Translations under genes and position numbers: made by a program | Assembly: GCF_030325625.1 (NCBI RefSeq) | Contig: NZ_JACAIS010000011.1 | Coordinates: forward strand, 124,001 to 188,000 | From: Sphingobacterium sp. N143 | Lineage (GTDB): Bacteria; Bacteroidota; Bacteroidia; Sphingobacteriales; Sphingobacteriaceae | Length of the DNA: 64,000 bases | Direction: 5' to 3' | Notes under the pieces: generated by a model | Seen by the model: the letters and a program-made list of their open reading frames with translations, nothing else | What the model was told of the DNA's origin: nothing | Databases searched by the model: none | Shown here: piece by piece, positions 44,377-52,370 of the stretch | Position numbering within the stretch: the first letter of the stretch is position 1 | How the letters are laid out: each line of letters starts with the position of its first letter

Positions 44377-44454
44377 ATGGCCAGGCTGAGAAATGCAGAT
44401 ATCTCCAATTTGACTCTGATATTCGATGATTTATTGGGAGGTGATGATTGTTAA
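44377..44454 (+). CDS. Very small hypothetical frame, 25 residues
   Basis: It starts 3 bp after the preceding small frame with MARLRNADISNLTL and ends in GGDDC. Close spacing is the only support for coding. It may be part of a decayed gene. Confidence 0.15.
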   Translation: MARLRNADISNLTLIFDDLLGGDDC

Positions 44455-44471
44455 GGTATAATATTTGCTAA

Positions 44472-44648
44472 ACTCTCCTATGGAGCAAATACTTAGATAT
44501 ATCCAATAAAAATTTTAGTATTCCATTCAAAATGATCCTTTTGGATGGAATTACTTATAGTGAGGATAACTTAGATGTTCCATTCTCGGGCTACAATACT
44601 GATAGTTCTGTTTCTAAGCGGGAATATTATATAGATGATATCAAATAA
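44472..44648 (+). pseudogene. Remnant of an unknown gene (C-terminal part)
   Basis: The frame is open from 44472 without a start until an ATG at 44532, and ends at TAA 44646-44648. The text KYLDISNKNFSIPFKMILLD and DVPFSGYNTDSSVSKREYY reads like the end of a real protein. Its stop touches the next gene's start (44650). It may be a truncated gene whose 5' part was lost when this AT-rich region was rearranged. Confidence 0.3.
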
Positions 44649-44649
44649 A

Positions 44650-45087
44650 ATGAATTATAAAAATACAGTTATCAGAGGATTTTTTTTATTTTTAATAACG
44701 TTTTTAAGCCAATGGCATTCACTGTTTGCTCAAGAACAGTCTGCCGAAAAAAAAATGATTGAATCTTTTATCATTGAATTAACAAGATCCGATACAATTT
44801 CTGCTCCATTTCTAGAGAAGTATGTTATTTTCAACAGGAAACAGGAAAGTGTTAACAAGATAAAGCGGAGCTTAAACGAAATAAAAACAAATTATTTGAC
44901 AAATAGGGAAAAGTATTTAAAACCAAATATTGATGCATTGGATTTTATACCAGTACAATCTAACGCCAAATATTATGGTATTCAGATCGATAATGATCGC
45001 TCTCTAAATTTTGCTATAGAATCAGGCAAAATTAGTTCGATATCTCTGTTTCAAACATCAAGCTACAACACAATTGTGTTTTTTTAA
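44650..45087 (+). CDS. Secreted hypothetical protein
   Basis: The protein has 145 residues from the ATG at 44650; an ATG 15 bp upstream overlaps the remnant before it and is less likely. A signal peptide (GFFLFLITFLSQWHSLFAQ) precedes a mature part with FIIELTRSDTISAPFLEKYV and KSxNEIKTNYLTNREKYL-like helical text. The protein is not recognised. It lies in the AT-rich island; codon use differs visibly from the GC-richer neighbours, which suggests recent acquisition. The next gene encodes a small lipoprotein. Confidence 0.6.
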   Translation: MNYKNTVIRGFFLFLITFLSQWHSLFAQEQSAEKKMIESFIIELTRSDTISAPFLEKYVIFNRKQESVNKIKRSLNEIKTNYLTNREKYLKPNIDALDFIPVQSNAKYYGIQIDNDRSLNFAIESGKISSISLFQTSSYNTIVFF

Positions 45088-45157
45088 AATATAACTACTG
45101 CACGGATAATGTAATAATGCCATACACAAAATTAATTCCAAGTAACCAATAGATAAT

Positions 45158-45481
45158 ATGAGAACATTATTCTTTATTTTATTTATCAGCATGATGTTTA
45201 TATCTTGCAGCTACAATAACCGGGGTAAATTTGTAATAACTGATTTTAGTAAAGACACCACATTTCAGGTGAAAACAAAAAGTAGTTCCCCTACAACTTT
45301 ATGGTTATATATTAAAGGCTCCACGAATGACACAATTATGATCAATGAAGTCAAAACAAAGGTAAATCCTGGAAAAGTAGATTCTTTACAGATGGACGAG
45401 TACTATCCGGACTTTTCCATTCGGTTTAAGCATTTTAAAGCTACAAAAGGCAAGATTGAAGTTGAATATTACCTTCCATAG
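45158..45481 (+). CDS. Small putative lipoprotein
   Basis: The 107-residue protein has a lipoprotein signal (LFFILFISMMFISC, Cys at about residue 19). The mature part (VITDFSKDTTFQVKTKSSSP, TTLWLYIKGSTNDTIMINEV, then FKATKGKIEVEYYLP) looks like a small beta sandwich. The family is not recognised. It follows the secreted protein by 70 bp on the same strand in the AT-rich island. A hairpin terminator follows at 45574. Confidence 0.6.
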   Translation: MRTLFFILFISMMFISCSYNNRGKFVITDFSKDTTFQVKTKSSSPTTLWLYIKGSTNDTIMINEVKTKVNPGKVDSLQMDEYYPDFSIRFKHFKATKGKIEVEYYLP

Positions 45482-45573
45482 CCTAAGTAGTACCAAAAAT
45501 AATATCAATCATAATAGTAAGATTATAAAAAATCATTAAATTAGAGTTCATAAAATAAGTTAATAATATGGCG

Positions 45574-45613
45574 AAACACCCGGAGTCCCCAATACTCGCG
45601 GGTGTTTTATTTT
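45574..45613 (+). terminator. Terminator upstream of the truncated DUF389 copy
   Basis: AAACACC...GGTGTTTTATTTT forms a stem extended by GAG/CTC pairs inside, followed by a T-rich tail. It closes the secreted-protein/lipoprotein pair. Confidence 0.75.
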
Positions 45614-45775
45614 AGCATCGTATTCCAGCAACAATATTTGAGCTGTCCTCATTTTTAATCCCAAAAATTAATTTTGTTCATTATATTCGCATATACAAGC
45701 GAAGCTTTATAAACAAAATACTGCAATTTTTTGACCGGCACCAAGGAAAATAAAGAAGGAAACTGTACTGAAAAT
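45613..45775 (+). repeat. Truncated copy (A) of the DUF389 gene's promoter and 5' end
   Basis: About 155 bp align with 47482-47644, roughly nine in ten bases by eye. This copy keeps the promoter region and 14 codons, but ATG has become ATA (45709-45711), the frame stops at TAA 45751-45753, and 2 bp are missing in the promoter part. It is a dead gene fragment forming a direct repeat with the intact gene; the AraC/DinB/DUF1330 cassette lies between the copies. The AraC gene starts 20 bp after it and may use its promoter. Confidence 0.85.
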
Positions 45776-45794
45776 CAAATAGAATTATAGTCCT

Positions 45795-46637
45795 ATGGAA
45801 GCAGATATTTCCACGTTATATAAATCAGACTTTTATCAGGTACTTAATTTTAAATGTCGGTGTTTGGATTGTAAAACCTCTAAGCCTGAGTACGTAGAGT
45901 CTTTCTCGATTAGCTTTGTGAGAAAGGGAAATTTTATTTTTAATGTTTTCAGGAATTCATTTGACTCACACACAGGGCGTATTCTTCTTACAAAACCTGG
46001 TTACGAGCATACGGTTACTCATGTACATGATATCCCAGACGAGTGTACAATCATAGAATTTACGGGAGCGTTCTACCATGAGCTATATTCGAGATATAAA
46101 GGGGATCAATTTCTCTCAAATGAAGATATCCATTCCTTGCAGATCAATACTACTCCTGAAACCGAATACCTGCATCATTTATTGTTGTCACATATTTTCT
46201 TTCAACAGACTGATCGGTTGCAAATAGACCTGTTGATTTTAGAGATTGTTGAGCAAACTTTAGACTTCTTATCGTATACGGAACAGAATCCGCTTTCGGA
46301 TCGTTTCAAAAGAAATCATCTGACCACTGTTGAACAAGCTAAACAGTATATGATGACAAATTTTTCTGAGGATATTTCGCTGATGGATATTGCCAGTAAT
46401 TGTTTCGTAAGTACTTTTCATTTCAGCCGTATTTTTAAAACCTTTGTAGGTGTCTCTCCACATGCATTTTTATTATCTGTCCGCCTGAAAAATGCCGAGA
46501 TCATGCTCAAAGCTTCTTCTCGGCCGGTAACTGAGATTGCCTTTGTTTCTGGTTTCAATAGTTTGGCGCATTTTTCGGCTACCTTTAACGAACGGTTCGG
46601 GTATTCTCCAGTAAAGTACCGGGAGAAGTTTCAATAA
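45795..46637 (+). CDS. AraC-family transcriptional regulator
   Basis: The 280-residue protein has an N-terminal cupin-like sensing domain (FSISFVRKGNFIFNVFRN, TGRILLTKPGYEHTVTHVHD) and a C-terminal double HTH (residues about 180-280: DISLMDIASNCFVSTFHFSR, VTEIAFVSGFNSLAHFSATF, FGYSPVKYREKFQ). It likely activates the DinB and DUF1330 genes that follow. It starts 20 bp after the truncated DUF389 copy. Several cysteines near residues 19-24 (CRCLDC) could sense metal or redox state; this is inference. Confidence 0.9.
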   Translation: MEADISTLYKSDFYQVLNFKCRCLDCKTSKPEYVESFSISFVRKGNFIFNVFRNSFDSHTGRILLTKPGYEHTVTHVHDIPDECTIIEFTGAFYHELYSRYKGDQFLSNEDIHSLQINTTPETEYLHHLLLSHIFFQQTDRLQIDLLILEIVEQTLDFLSYTEQNPLSDRFKRNHLTTVEQAKQYMMTNFSEDISLMDIASNCFVSTFHFSRIFKTFVGVSPHAFLLSVRLKNAEIMLKASSRPVTEIAFVSGFNSLAHFSATFNERFGYSPVKYREKFQ

Positions 46638-46692
46638 TTTTTGGAAAAACTAAAATAGCAAGATTTCTAAAATCGTTTGTTTTTGTTACGGC

Positions 46693-46700
46693 TACCTTTG
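46693..46700 (+). promoter_or_regulatory. -7 element upstream of the DinB gene
   Basis: TACCTTTG matches the Bacteroidota -7 consensus exactly, 21 bp before the ATG at 46722. The nearest TTTG upstream (46676-46679) is only 13 bp away, shorter than usual. Confidence 0.4.
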
Positions 46701-46721
46701 GCTATATCAAAAATAAACAAC

Positions 46722-47132
46722 ATGAAAAAACAATTATTGGAAACATTGAAAAAGGCAAAAAATTATACGCTCGCTGTCGTAGAAGCAATGCCCGAATCCC
46801 ATTTCACATTTAAACCAGACGGAGCTGGTTGGAATTTTGCTGAACTGCTAAACCATATTGGTTATGGTATTCAATGGTGGAGGGACAATTATCTTTTAGG
46901 AAAACAGACCGATTGGGATCAACCCTTTTTTGAAAGTAATAAAGCAGCTGTGAAAACTTATTTGGAACAAAGTTTTCAACAGCTCGAAGAGACCTGCCAG
47001 GAACTGTCATTTGATCGAAATAGTGAACTGGAAGGCTTTCATGCGACATTGGACCATGTAACTCATCATAGAGGGCAAGCTGTCCTTTATCTGCGATGCC
47101 AAGGAACAACACCTCCTGAATATATTTATTAA
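46722..47132 (+). CDS. DinB/YfiT-like four-helix protein
   Basis: The protein has 136 residues from the ATG at 46722, preferred over an upstream frame start because MKKQLLETLKKAKNYTL begins the usual first helix. Metal-ligand histidines of the family are present: LLNHIGYGIQWW and, near the C terminus, HVTHHRGQAVLYLRCQG. DinB-like proteins are metal-dependent and often act as thiol transferases or in stress responses. The AraC gene upstream and the DUF1330 gene 17 bp downstream suggest one stress or detoxification unit; its substrate is unknown. Confidence 0.82.
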   Translation: MKKQLLETLKKAKNYTLAVVEAMPESHFTFKPDGAGWNFAELLNHIGYGIQWWRDNYLLGKQTDWDQPFFESNKAAVKTYLEQSFQQLEETCQELSFDRNSELEGFHATLDHVTHHRGQAVLYLRCQGTTPPEYIY

Positions 47133-47149
47133 TTAAATCCTATCATATT

Positions 47150-47434
47150 ATGTCTTCTTATTATATTATCAGTTATGATATCGTTGACCAACAGGGATAC
47201 GAGCATTATGCAAGTGAGGTAGCGCAGTTGCTACCGCAATATGGTGCTTATGTACTGTTTTCAGACGACAGTGCACTTACCGTTGAAGGTGATGCTAGTC
47301 AGGTAAATGCTATTGTCGTTTTTCCAACCCGCGAATCGGCATTACAGTGCTATCAATCATCTAAATATCAAGAGATCAAAAAGATACGCATTAAATCTGT
47401 GAAAAATAGTCGATTTGTACTGGCTACCGATTGA
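47150..47434 (+). CDS. DUF1330 family protein
   Basis: The 94-residue protein has the dimeric alpha/beta-barrel (ferredoxin-like) fold of DUF1330: SYDIVDQQGYEHYASEVAQL, YGAYVLFSDDSALTVEG, VVFPTRESALQCYQSSKYQE. It has no known reaction. It is the last gene of the AraC-DinB-DUF1330 cassette and is followed by a strong terminator and then by copy B of the repeat. Confidence 0.85.
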   Translation: MSSYYIISYDIVDQQGYEHYASEVAQLLPQYGAYVLFSDDSALTVEGDASQVNAIVVFPTRESALQCYQSSKYQEIKKIRIKSVKNSRFVLATD

Positions 47435-47436
47435 TT

Positions 47437-47475
47437 AGTAAAGGTAAAAGGGATTTTTTTCCTTTTACCTTTACT
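47437..47475 (+). terminator. Terminator after the DUF1330 gene
   Basis: AGTAAAGGTAAAAGG (47437-47451) pairs perfectly over 15 bp with CCTTTTACCTTTACT (47461-47475). The loop contains a T-run, so the structure probably works on either strand. Confidence 0.8.
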
Positions 47476-47481
47476 TTACTT

Positions 47482-47644
47482 ATAGCATTCCAGCTACAAT
47501 ATTTGGGCTGTCCTCATTTTTAATCCCAAAAATTAATTTTGTTCATTATATTCGCATATATACAAGTGAAGCCATATGAACAAAATACTGCGATTTTTTG
47601 ACCTGCATCAGGGAGAAGAGAAAAAGGAAACCGTACTGGAAAAT
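47482..47644 (+). repeat. Intact copy (B) of the DUF389 promoter/5'-end repeat
   Basis: This is the functional counterpart of the truncated copy at 45613-45775 and includes the promoter region and first 23 codons of the DUF389 gene. TTTG-N19-TACAAGTG can be read as a weak promoter; copy A has 17 bp in the same place. Confidence 0.85.
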
Positions 47645-48868
47645 GTCGTGAGCAACATTTCCTTCCGCGGATCCAATGCCTGGATCTTGGCCTGCGCGAT
47701 TGTGGTCGCCTCTGTTGGGCTCAATGTCAACTCTACGGCTGTGATTATCGGGGCCATGCTGATATCCCCCTTGATGGGACCTATTGTGGGGGCCGGTTTT
47801 GCGCTGGGCACCTTTGATTTTCCGCTGCTCAAAAAATCCATCAAAAACCTGCTGATCGCCACGCTGATCAGCCTGGTGGTGTCTTTTCTCTATTTTCTGT
47901 TGAGCCCCTTCAAGGAGGCCCAATCCGAGCTGCTGGCCCGGACATCGCCCAACATCTATGATGTGCTCATTGCCATCTTTGGCGGGCTGGTGGGTGTCAT
48001 CGCCATCACCAGGGTCGACAAGGGCAATCCGATTCCAGGTGTTGCCATTGCCACGGCATTGATGCCCCCACTGTGTACGGCAGGATATGGACTTGCCATC
48101 GGCAATCTCAGCTACTTTGCCGGCGCCTTGTTCCTGTACATCATCAACTGTGTGTTTATCTGTATTTCCACCTTCGTTATTGTCAAATACCTGCGTTATC
48201 CCAAAACACACTACGTCGATCAGCAACGGGAAAAAAGGATCACCCAAAGCATTACCATCATCACCCTTGCACTCGTATTGCCCAGCATCTATTTTGCCTA
48301 CAATCTCCTTCAGGAAAAGAAATATACCAACAAAGTGAAACAGTTTGTGCAGCAGGAACTCAGCAATAAGGGGTATACCGTCATTTATGAAAAGCTGCAG
48401 ATGAACAGTAAGCCCAAGAAGCTTGAGCTGGCATTCCTGGCCAAAAAATTCAGCAATCAGGAAATTGCTTCCCTGCAGCAGGCCATGGAAAGCTTTGGAA
48501 TTGACAACACCAACCTGGTGATCCATCAGGACAGCCTGGACCTCAAATCCAGCATCCTCAGTGAGATCGACAAACGTACGGCTGCCGTCAGTGAAAAAGA
48601 CCTGACCATCCGGGCCCTCAACAATGAGCTGGCCAAATACCAGCTGGCCAGTCCATCACTGGACCAGGACATTGCCGTCCTATTTCCGGAGCTGAGCGCC
48701 TATAGCATCGGCGTGCAGCAGCAGTATGCCAAGAAGGACAGCCTCAGCAAGCGCATTGCCTTTATCTATTCGGCCACAGCCCCACTGCCCCGGACACAGG
48801 AGGACAAGTTGCATAATTGGCTAAAAAACCATTTTCCAAAAGACAGTGTCGAGGTGATCAAGCGGTAG
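47576..48868 (+). CDS. DUF389 family membrane protein
   Basis: The 430-residue protein has an N-terminal membrane domain (residues about 35-250, IVVASVGLNVNSTAVIIGAM, LISPLMGPIVGAGFALGTFD, GVAIATALMPPLCTAGYGLA) typical of DUF389/TIGR00341 proteins, and a soluble C-terminal half of about 180 residues with coiled-coil-like text (KRTAAVSEKDLTIRALNNEL). Its role is unknown. Its 5' end has been duplicated 1.9 kb upstream. It is convergent with the TrkA gene, with 32 bp between the stops. Confidence 0.85.
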   Translation: MNKILRFFDLHQGEEKKETVLENVVSNISFRGSNAWILACAIVVASVGLNVNSTAVIIGAMLISPLMGPIVGAGFALGTFDFPLLKKSIKNLLIATLISLVVSFLYFLLSPFKEAQSELLARTSPNIYDVLIAIFGGLVGVIAITRVDKGNPIPGVAIATALMPPLCTAGYGLAIGNLSYFAGALFLYIINCVFICISTFVIVKYLRYPKTHYVDQQREKRITQSITIITLALVLPSIYFAYNLLQEKKYTNKVKQFVQQELSNKGYTVIYEKLQMNSKPKKLELAFLAKKFSNQEIASLQQAMESFGIDNTNLVIHQDSLDLKSSILSEIDKRTAAVSEKDLTIRALNNELAKYQLASPSLDQDIAVLFPELSAYSIGVQQQYAKKDSLSKRIAFIYSATAPLPRTQEDKLHNWLKNHFPKDSVEVIKR

Positions 48869-48900
48869 GCATTCCCTTTGCCCCGGAGCAGGCCCTGCCA

Positions 48901-49578
48901 TCACAGAAAGGCCTTGATGTGGTCGTTATACCCGTAGATCACCAAAATATCCCCTGCTTCCAGGCGGGTATCCGGGCGGGGTACGCCGTGCAGTACCGTG
49001 GTGACGACGCTTCGGCCAAAGGTGGTCTCCTTTTCCGTATTTTTCAGTATGGTGAGCACCAGCAGTTCAAACTTTTCCCGGAAGCCAATCTCCAGGATGG
49101 TTTTGCCGACATATTTCACCGGCACCACCGCTTCCACAATGGAATAGTTACTGTTCAGTTCAAACGAATCCACAAATCCGGTCATACATAAGCGTTTGGA
49201 CCAGCGTTCGGCAGACTCTTCCTCCGGGTGCGCAATTTCGGACACGCCGAGTGCGCCCAGCACTTTCTCGTGCAGCCTATTGACTGCCCTGCTGATCAGG
49301 CGCTTGACATTCGCCTCCTTACAGAGCGCGCAGACCATGATATTGGCCCCTTCATCCTCGCCGATGGCATTGACAACAACATCCGTATTTTTCAGCGGAA
49401 GGGAATGAAATGCCGTTTCATCCGTTGCATCCAGGCATATGGTATGCGTTATCTTCTCTTTGAGTGCCGTTACTTTTTCCAGCCGGCGGTCCACACCGAT
49501 GACCTCATTGCCCTGCGCCGAAAGTTTTTCCGCCAGAGAAGCCCCAAAATTCCCAAGTCCGATGATAATAAATTTCAT
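48901..49578 (-). CDS. Potassium channel regulatory subunit, TrkA/KtrA family
   Basis: The 225-residue protein has an RCK_N Rossmann domain (FIIIGLGNFGASLAEKLSAQ, VIGVDRRLEKV, ICLDATDETAF) and an RCK_C domain at the C terminus (GDILVIYGYNDHIKAFL). It binds nucleotide and gates the TrkH/KtrB channel. At about 220 residues it is the single-repeat KtrA type. It follows the channel gene on the minus strand with 69 bp between them. Confidence 0.92.
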   Translation of the reverse strand: MKFIIIGLGNFGASLAEKLSAQGNEVIGVDRRLEKVTALKEKITHTICLDATDETAFHSLPLKNTDVVVNAIGEDEGANIMVCALCKEANVKRLISRAVNRLHEKVLGALGVSEIAHPEEESAERWSKRLCMTGFVDSFELNSNYSIVEAVVPVKYVGKTILEIGFREKFELLVLTILKNTEKETTFGRSVVTTVLHGVPRPDTRLEAGDILVIYGYNDHIKAFL

Positions 49579-49647
49579 TTTATTTATGTTTAATTTAAAC
49601 CATTGAAAATAAACCCCAGCGATCGTTTCTCCTGCAGGCCCACTTCA

Positions 49648-51030
49648 CTAATATATCGTCAATTCCTCTTCGGCATACCGATAATGCGTATAGCGTACTT
49701 TCTTGATAAACGCAATCAGTACGGACAGCATCGTGACCCGGCCAATGAACATCAAGAGTATCAGCACCACCTTACTTGCCCCGACCAGATCAGCGGTGAC
49801 GCCCAGTGAGAGACCGACGGTACTATATGCAGAAAAACATTCGAAGGCAATGTCCAGCAGCGGGCGGTCCCGCTCAAAGAAGGAGATGGCGAAGATGGCA
49901 ATCCCGATGATGATGAGCGACAAGAACATGGTCGCAAAGGCCCGCTGTATCGAGATCCCGGCGATCTCCCGCCGGAATATTTCCGTCCGGTCCTTGCCCT
50001 TGGCCAGGCTGATCACATTGAGCACCGCCAGTGCAAAGGTACTGGTCTTGATCCCCCCACCCGTGGAGTTCGGTGAAGCACCGATCCACATCAGCAGCAT
50101 CACAAACAGGATGCTCGAAAAATGAAGCTGGGCAAAATCAATGCTATTGAAACCTGCGGTCCGGGGTGTGGTTGCCGTGGCAAAGGCCAGCACCAACTTC
50201 CCGACTCCCTGGTGATCTGCAAAGACATGGTCAAACTCATTGACAAACAAGAGTATGGTCGCAAAAACGGTGATACAGGCCGTGGTGATCAGGTTGATCT
50301 TACTGTTGATGGTCATCACCCAGGGCCGATAATAATTCTCCTTTGTCGTCCATTTTCGCAGCAACCGGTCTGCCAAGTGCTTGATATATTTGATCACATT
50401 GATGACAATGGGAAAGCCCAGCCCCCCAAAGATATAGATGCAGGCTACTGCCAGCTGGAAACCATAGTTGTAATATACCTGCTGGTCCATCAGTCCCTTG
50501 GGCAGGGTCGAGAAACCCGCATTGCAGAAGGAAGACACCGCATGAAAAAGAGCGATAAAAATACGTTCGGCCACCGTCGTGCCGGGCAGTCCCGTGATGC
50601 TCCAATAAATCGCTGCCGCACCGACCAGCTCAATGCCAAAGGTAATGGCGATAGTGCGTTTTAACAGCACAAATACTTCACCCAGCCGTTCGGTATTCGA
50701 AAAATCGCGGATGGCAAGCTGGTTTTCGTAACTGCTGCCGCCTTTCAGGAAGTAAGTAAAGAGCCCGGCAAAGGAAAGAATCCCTATCCCACCAGCCTGG
50801 ATCAACAACAGGATGAAGACCTGGCCCCATAGGGTAAAATGGCTGGCCGTGTCGACCACGACCAATCCGGTCACGCAGACCGCACTGGTGGCCGTAAAGA
50901 GGGCATCCAGCCAAGATATGGGCTGATTCAATGCGATGGGCAGCTTCAAAAGAACCGTACCAGCAATAATCAATAGGAGGAAACTAAAGATAAATAGCTG
51001 CGCAGGGTTATAAAAACGTTTTCTGATCAC
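49648..51030 (-). CDS. Potassium uptake channel subunit, TrkH/KtrB family
   Basis: The 460-residue integral membrane protein has the four-repeat TrkH/KtrB fold: AVCVTGLVVVDTASHFTLWG, SFCNAGFSTLPKG, FATATTPRTAGFNSIDFAQL, MWIGASPNSTGGGIKTSTFA and AYSTVGLSLGVTADL. The repeated glycines sit in the selectivity-filter loops. With the RCK protein encoded downstream it forms a Ktr-type potassium (possibly sodium-coupled) uptake system. Confidence 0.93.
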   Translation of the reverse strand: MIRKRFYNPAQLFIFSFLLLIIAGTVLLKLPIALNQPISWLDALFTATSAVCVTGLVVVDTASHFTLWGQVFILLLIQAGGIGILSFAGLFTYFLKGGSSYENQLAIRDFSNTERLGEVFVLLKRTIAITFGIELVGAAAIYWSITGLPGTTVAERIFIALFHAVSSFCNAGFSTLPKGLMDQQVYYNYGFQLAVACIYIFGGLGFPIVINVIKYIKHLADRLLRKWTTKENYYRPWVMTINSKINLITTACITVFATILLFVNEFDHVFADHQGVGKLVLAFATATTPRTAGFNSIDFAQLHFSSILFVMLLMWIGASPNSTGGGIKTSTFALAVLNVISLAKGKDRTEIFRREIAGISIQRAFATMFLSLIIIGIAIFAISFFERDRPLLDIAFECFSAYSTVGLSLGVTADLVGASKVVLILLMFIGRVTMLSVLIAFIKKVRYTHYRYAEEELTIY

Positions 51031-51140
51031 TTCTTTTCAAATATGCTCTAAAACTAAAAAAAATATTTTGCTCCAAGGTCCTGCATCTATTCAAAATAAT
51101 GAACAGACAGAAGCAATGATCAAAATCATACTATTCATCA

Positions 51141-51196
51141 GGCAATATTTGTAATTTCAGTAAGAGATTACGAATATTGCCTTTTGTCTTTTTAGC
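51141..51196 (+). ncRNA. Orphan intrinsic terminator, candidate small RNA 3' end
   Basis: GGCAATATT...AATATTGCC with inner GTAAT/ATTAC pairs forms a long stem followed on the plus strand by CTTTTGTCTTTTT. No plus-strand gene lies upstream (the neighbour is trkH, transcribed away), so the structure would end a short transcript starting near 51070, where TATTTTG resembles a -7 element. The rest of the 327-bp gap shows no gene. Confidence 0.35.
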
Positions 51197-51357
51197 TACA
51201 GATCACCTCCTAAAAATGGACATCCCGCGGCTATACAGTCGAATCAGTCCCTATGGAAACAGGCTAAAAAAACAATCGGAACTACAAACATAGATTACAT
51301 TTATACATTAGGTAAAACAACACATTAAGCTAGTTATCAATGCTAAATATTATTTAA

Positions 51358-51804
51358 ATGGGCATTTTAAAAAAATTAAGGAACTTGTTTTTTAGCACAT
51401 CCCGAGCAAGCGACAAGCCTATTGCAGCAAGTGGGCCGGCAGACCGGCCTGTGGTCAGCAAGGGACAGGTATGGTCATATCATACCCGGAAAGGAGAAGA
51501 ACAATCCATGGCCACCGTATTGGCGGTAGAGCCGGGACCAGACGGGAAAAATATGATACACCTTAACATCACCGGGCTTAGCCTGATCAATGCCCAGGGT
51601 GAGCAGGTGGGCAGCATTATCGAGCATGTACCCATGGCCGAAGATGCATTTTGGGCAAGTGTGATACAACCAATGGGATCGGCCGCCACCACTTTGGGTG
51701 AGGGATATTATCTGTGGAAAGCCGACTTCGAGCGAAATGAAGCTGGGATCTGGGACATTCCACTAGCACAAGTGATCACACTGATCGAAAAGAGCATACC
51801 CTAG
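51358..51804 (+). CDS. Hypothetical protein, 148 residues
   Basis: The protein has no signal peptide and starts with a basic stretch (MGILKKLRNLFFSTSR). The core shows GQVWSYHTRKGEEQSMATVL, LNITGLSLINAQGEQVGSII, EHVPMAEDAFWASVIQ and WKADFERNEAGIWDIPLAQV. I do not recognise a characterised family. The frame is clean, with normal codon use and a shared terminator downstream. It stands alone and is convergent with the DUF6266 cassette; no functional link is visible. Confidence 0.7.
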   Translation: MGILKKLRNLFFSTSRASDKPIAASGPADRPVVSKGQVWSYHTRKGEEQSMATVLAVEPGPDGKNMIHLNITGLSLINAQGEQVGSIIEHVPMAEDAFWASVIQPMGSAATTLGEGYYLWKADFERNEAGIWDIPLAQVITLIEKSIP

Positions 51805-51855
51805 GTGTCCTTAACAAACAAAGCAACAAAAAAGTGCTATACATCACTCCTTATA

Positions 51856-51890
51856 TGCATAAAGCACACCGACGTGGTGTGCTTTATGCA
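51856..51890. terminator. Bidirectional terminator
   Basis: TGCATAAAGCACACC (51856-51870), loop GACG-T, and GGTGTGCTTTATGCA form a perfect 15-bp stem between two converging transcription units. Confidence 0.88.
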
Positions 51891-51908
51891 TTAAAGTAAG
51901 GCCATCCA

Positions 51909-52082
51909 TCAATGGCGCTCTTTTCTTTTCCAACGCCCCAGCAGGTGGCTCACCCCAAAGCTGACCAGCGTGCCCAGGGCAGCGGTGAGCATGGTGTGCA
52001 GCACATCACCAAAAGAGAAGCTGGCCCAGATGGAACACAGTGTGCCACCCAGCGCCGAGATGCGGATATCATTCCATTTCAT
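51909..52082 (-). CDS. Holin-like small membrane protein, 57 residues
   Basis: The ATG at 52082 overlaps the end of the upstream small gene by 14 nt; the stop is TGA at 51909-51911. The protein starts MKWNDIRISALGGTLCSIWA, has one or two hydrophobic segments (DVLHTMLTAALGTLVSFGVS) and ends in a strongly basic tail (GRWKRKERH). Small size, hydrophobic core and charged C terminus are holin-like. It is the last gene of the DUF6266/DUF5675 cassette. Homology to a named holin family is not established. Confidence 0.6.
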   Translation of the reverse strand: MKWNDIRISALGGTLCSIWASFSFGDVLHTMLTAALGTLVSFGVSHLLGRWKRKERH

Positions 52083-52290
52083 CCGGCTTGCCCCTTTCCT
52101 CTACCTGGCCATTTTCCGTACCTGACACCTGATCCGGTGGCTCCGGTTCTTCCTCCTTCAGCACCGTCTCCACGATGCCCAATGCCAGCGCGATATAGCG
52201 CAGTACCTTCGGTGTCCTGCCCGGTAGCTTAACGGGTGCCATCAGGACCGCCTGAAGCACCTTTCCGATTTTATTTAAGATCTTTTTCAT
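52069..52290 (-). CDS. Small protein with a hydrophobic segment and acidic tail
   Basis: The 73-residue protein has a basic amphipathic N terminus (MKKILNKIGKVLQAVLMAP), a central hydrophobic stretch (VLRYIALALGIVETVL) and a very acidic C terminus (KEEEPEPPDQ, ending KPDEME). The family is not recognised. It overlaps the holin-like gene by 14 nt, so the two are likely coupled, and it follows the DUF5675 gene after a 179-bp gap containing an inverted repeat. Confidence 0.6.
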   Translation of the reverse strand: MKKILNKIGKVLQAVLMAPVKLPGRTPKVLRYIALALGIVETVLKEEEPEPPDQVSGTENGQVEERGKPDEME

Positions 52291-52370
52291 GATAGCAATT
52301 AAAACTGACCGAATGAGCGATCATCAGCATCATATTCCGACTGCACATTGATGAAGCCCAAAGGCGTTAA

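Noticed and set aside
45613..47644. Composite transposon with the 155-bp repeats as insertion sequences
   Set aside because: The repeats contain no transposase and no terminal inverted repeats. They are the start of a normal chromosomal gene.
47546..48526. Minus-strand open frame of 326 codons opposite the DUF389 gene
   Set aside because: The His/Gln/Gly-rich translation is typical of antisense frames, and the plus-strand protein is clearly a membrane family.
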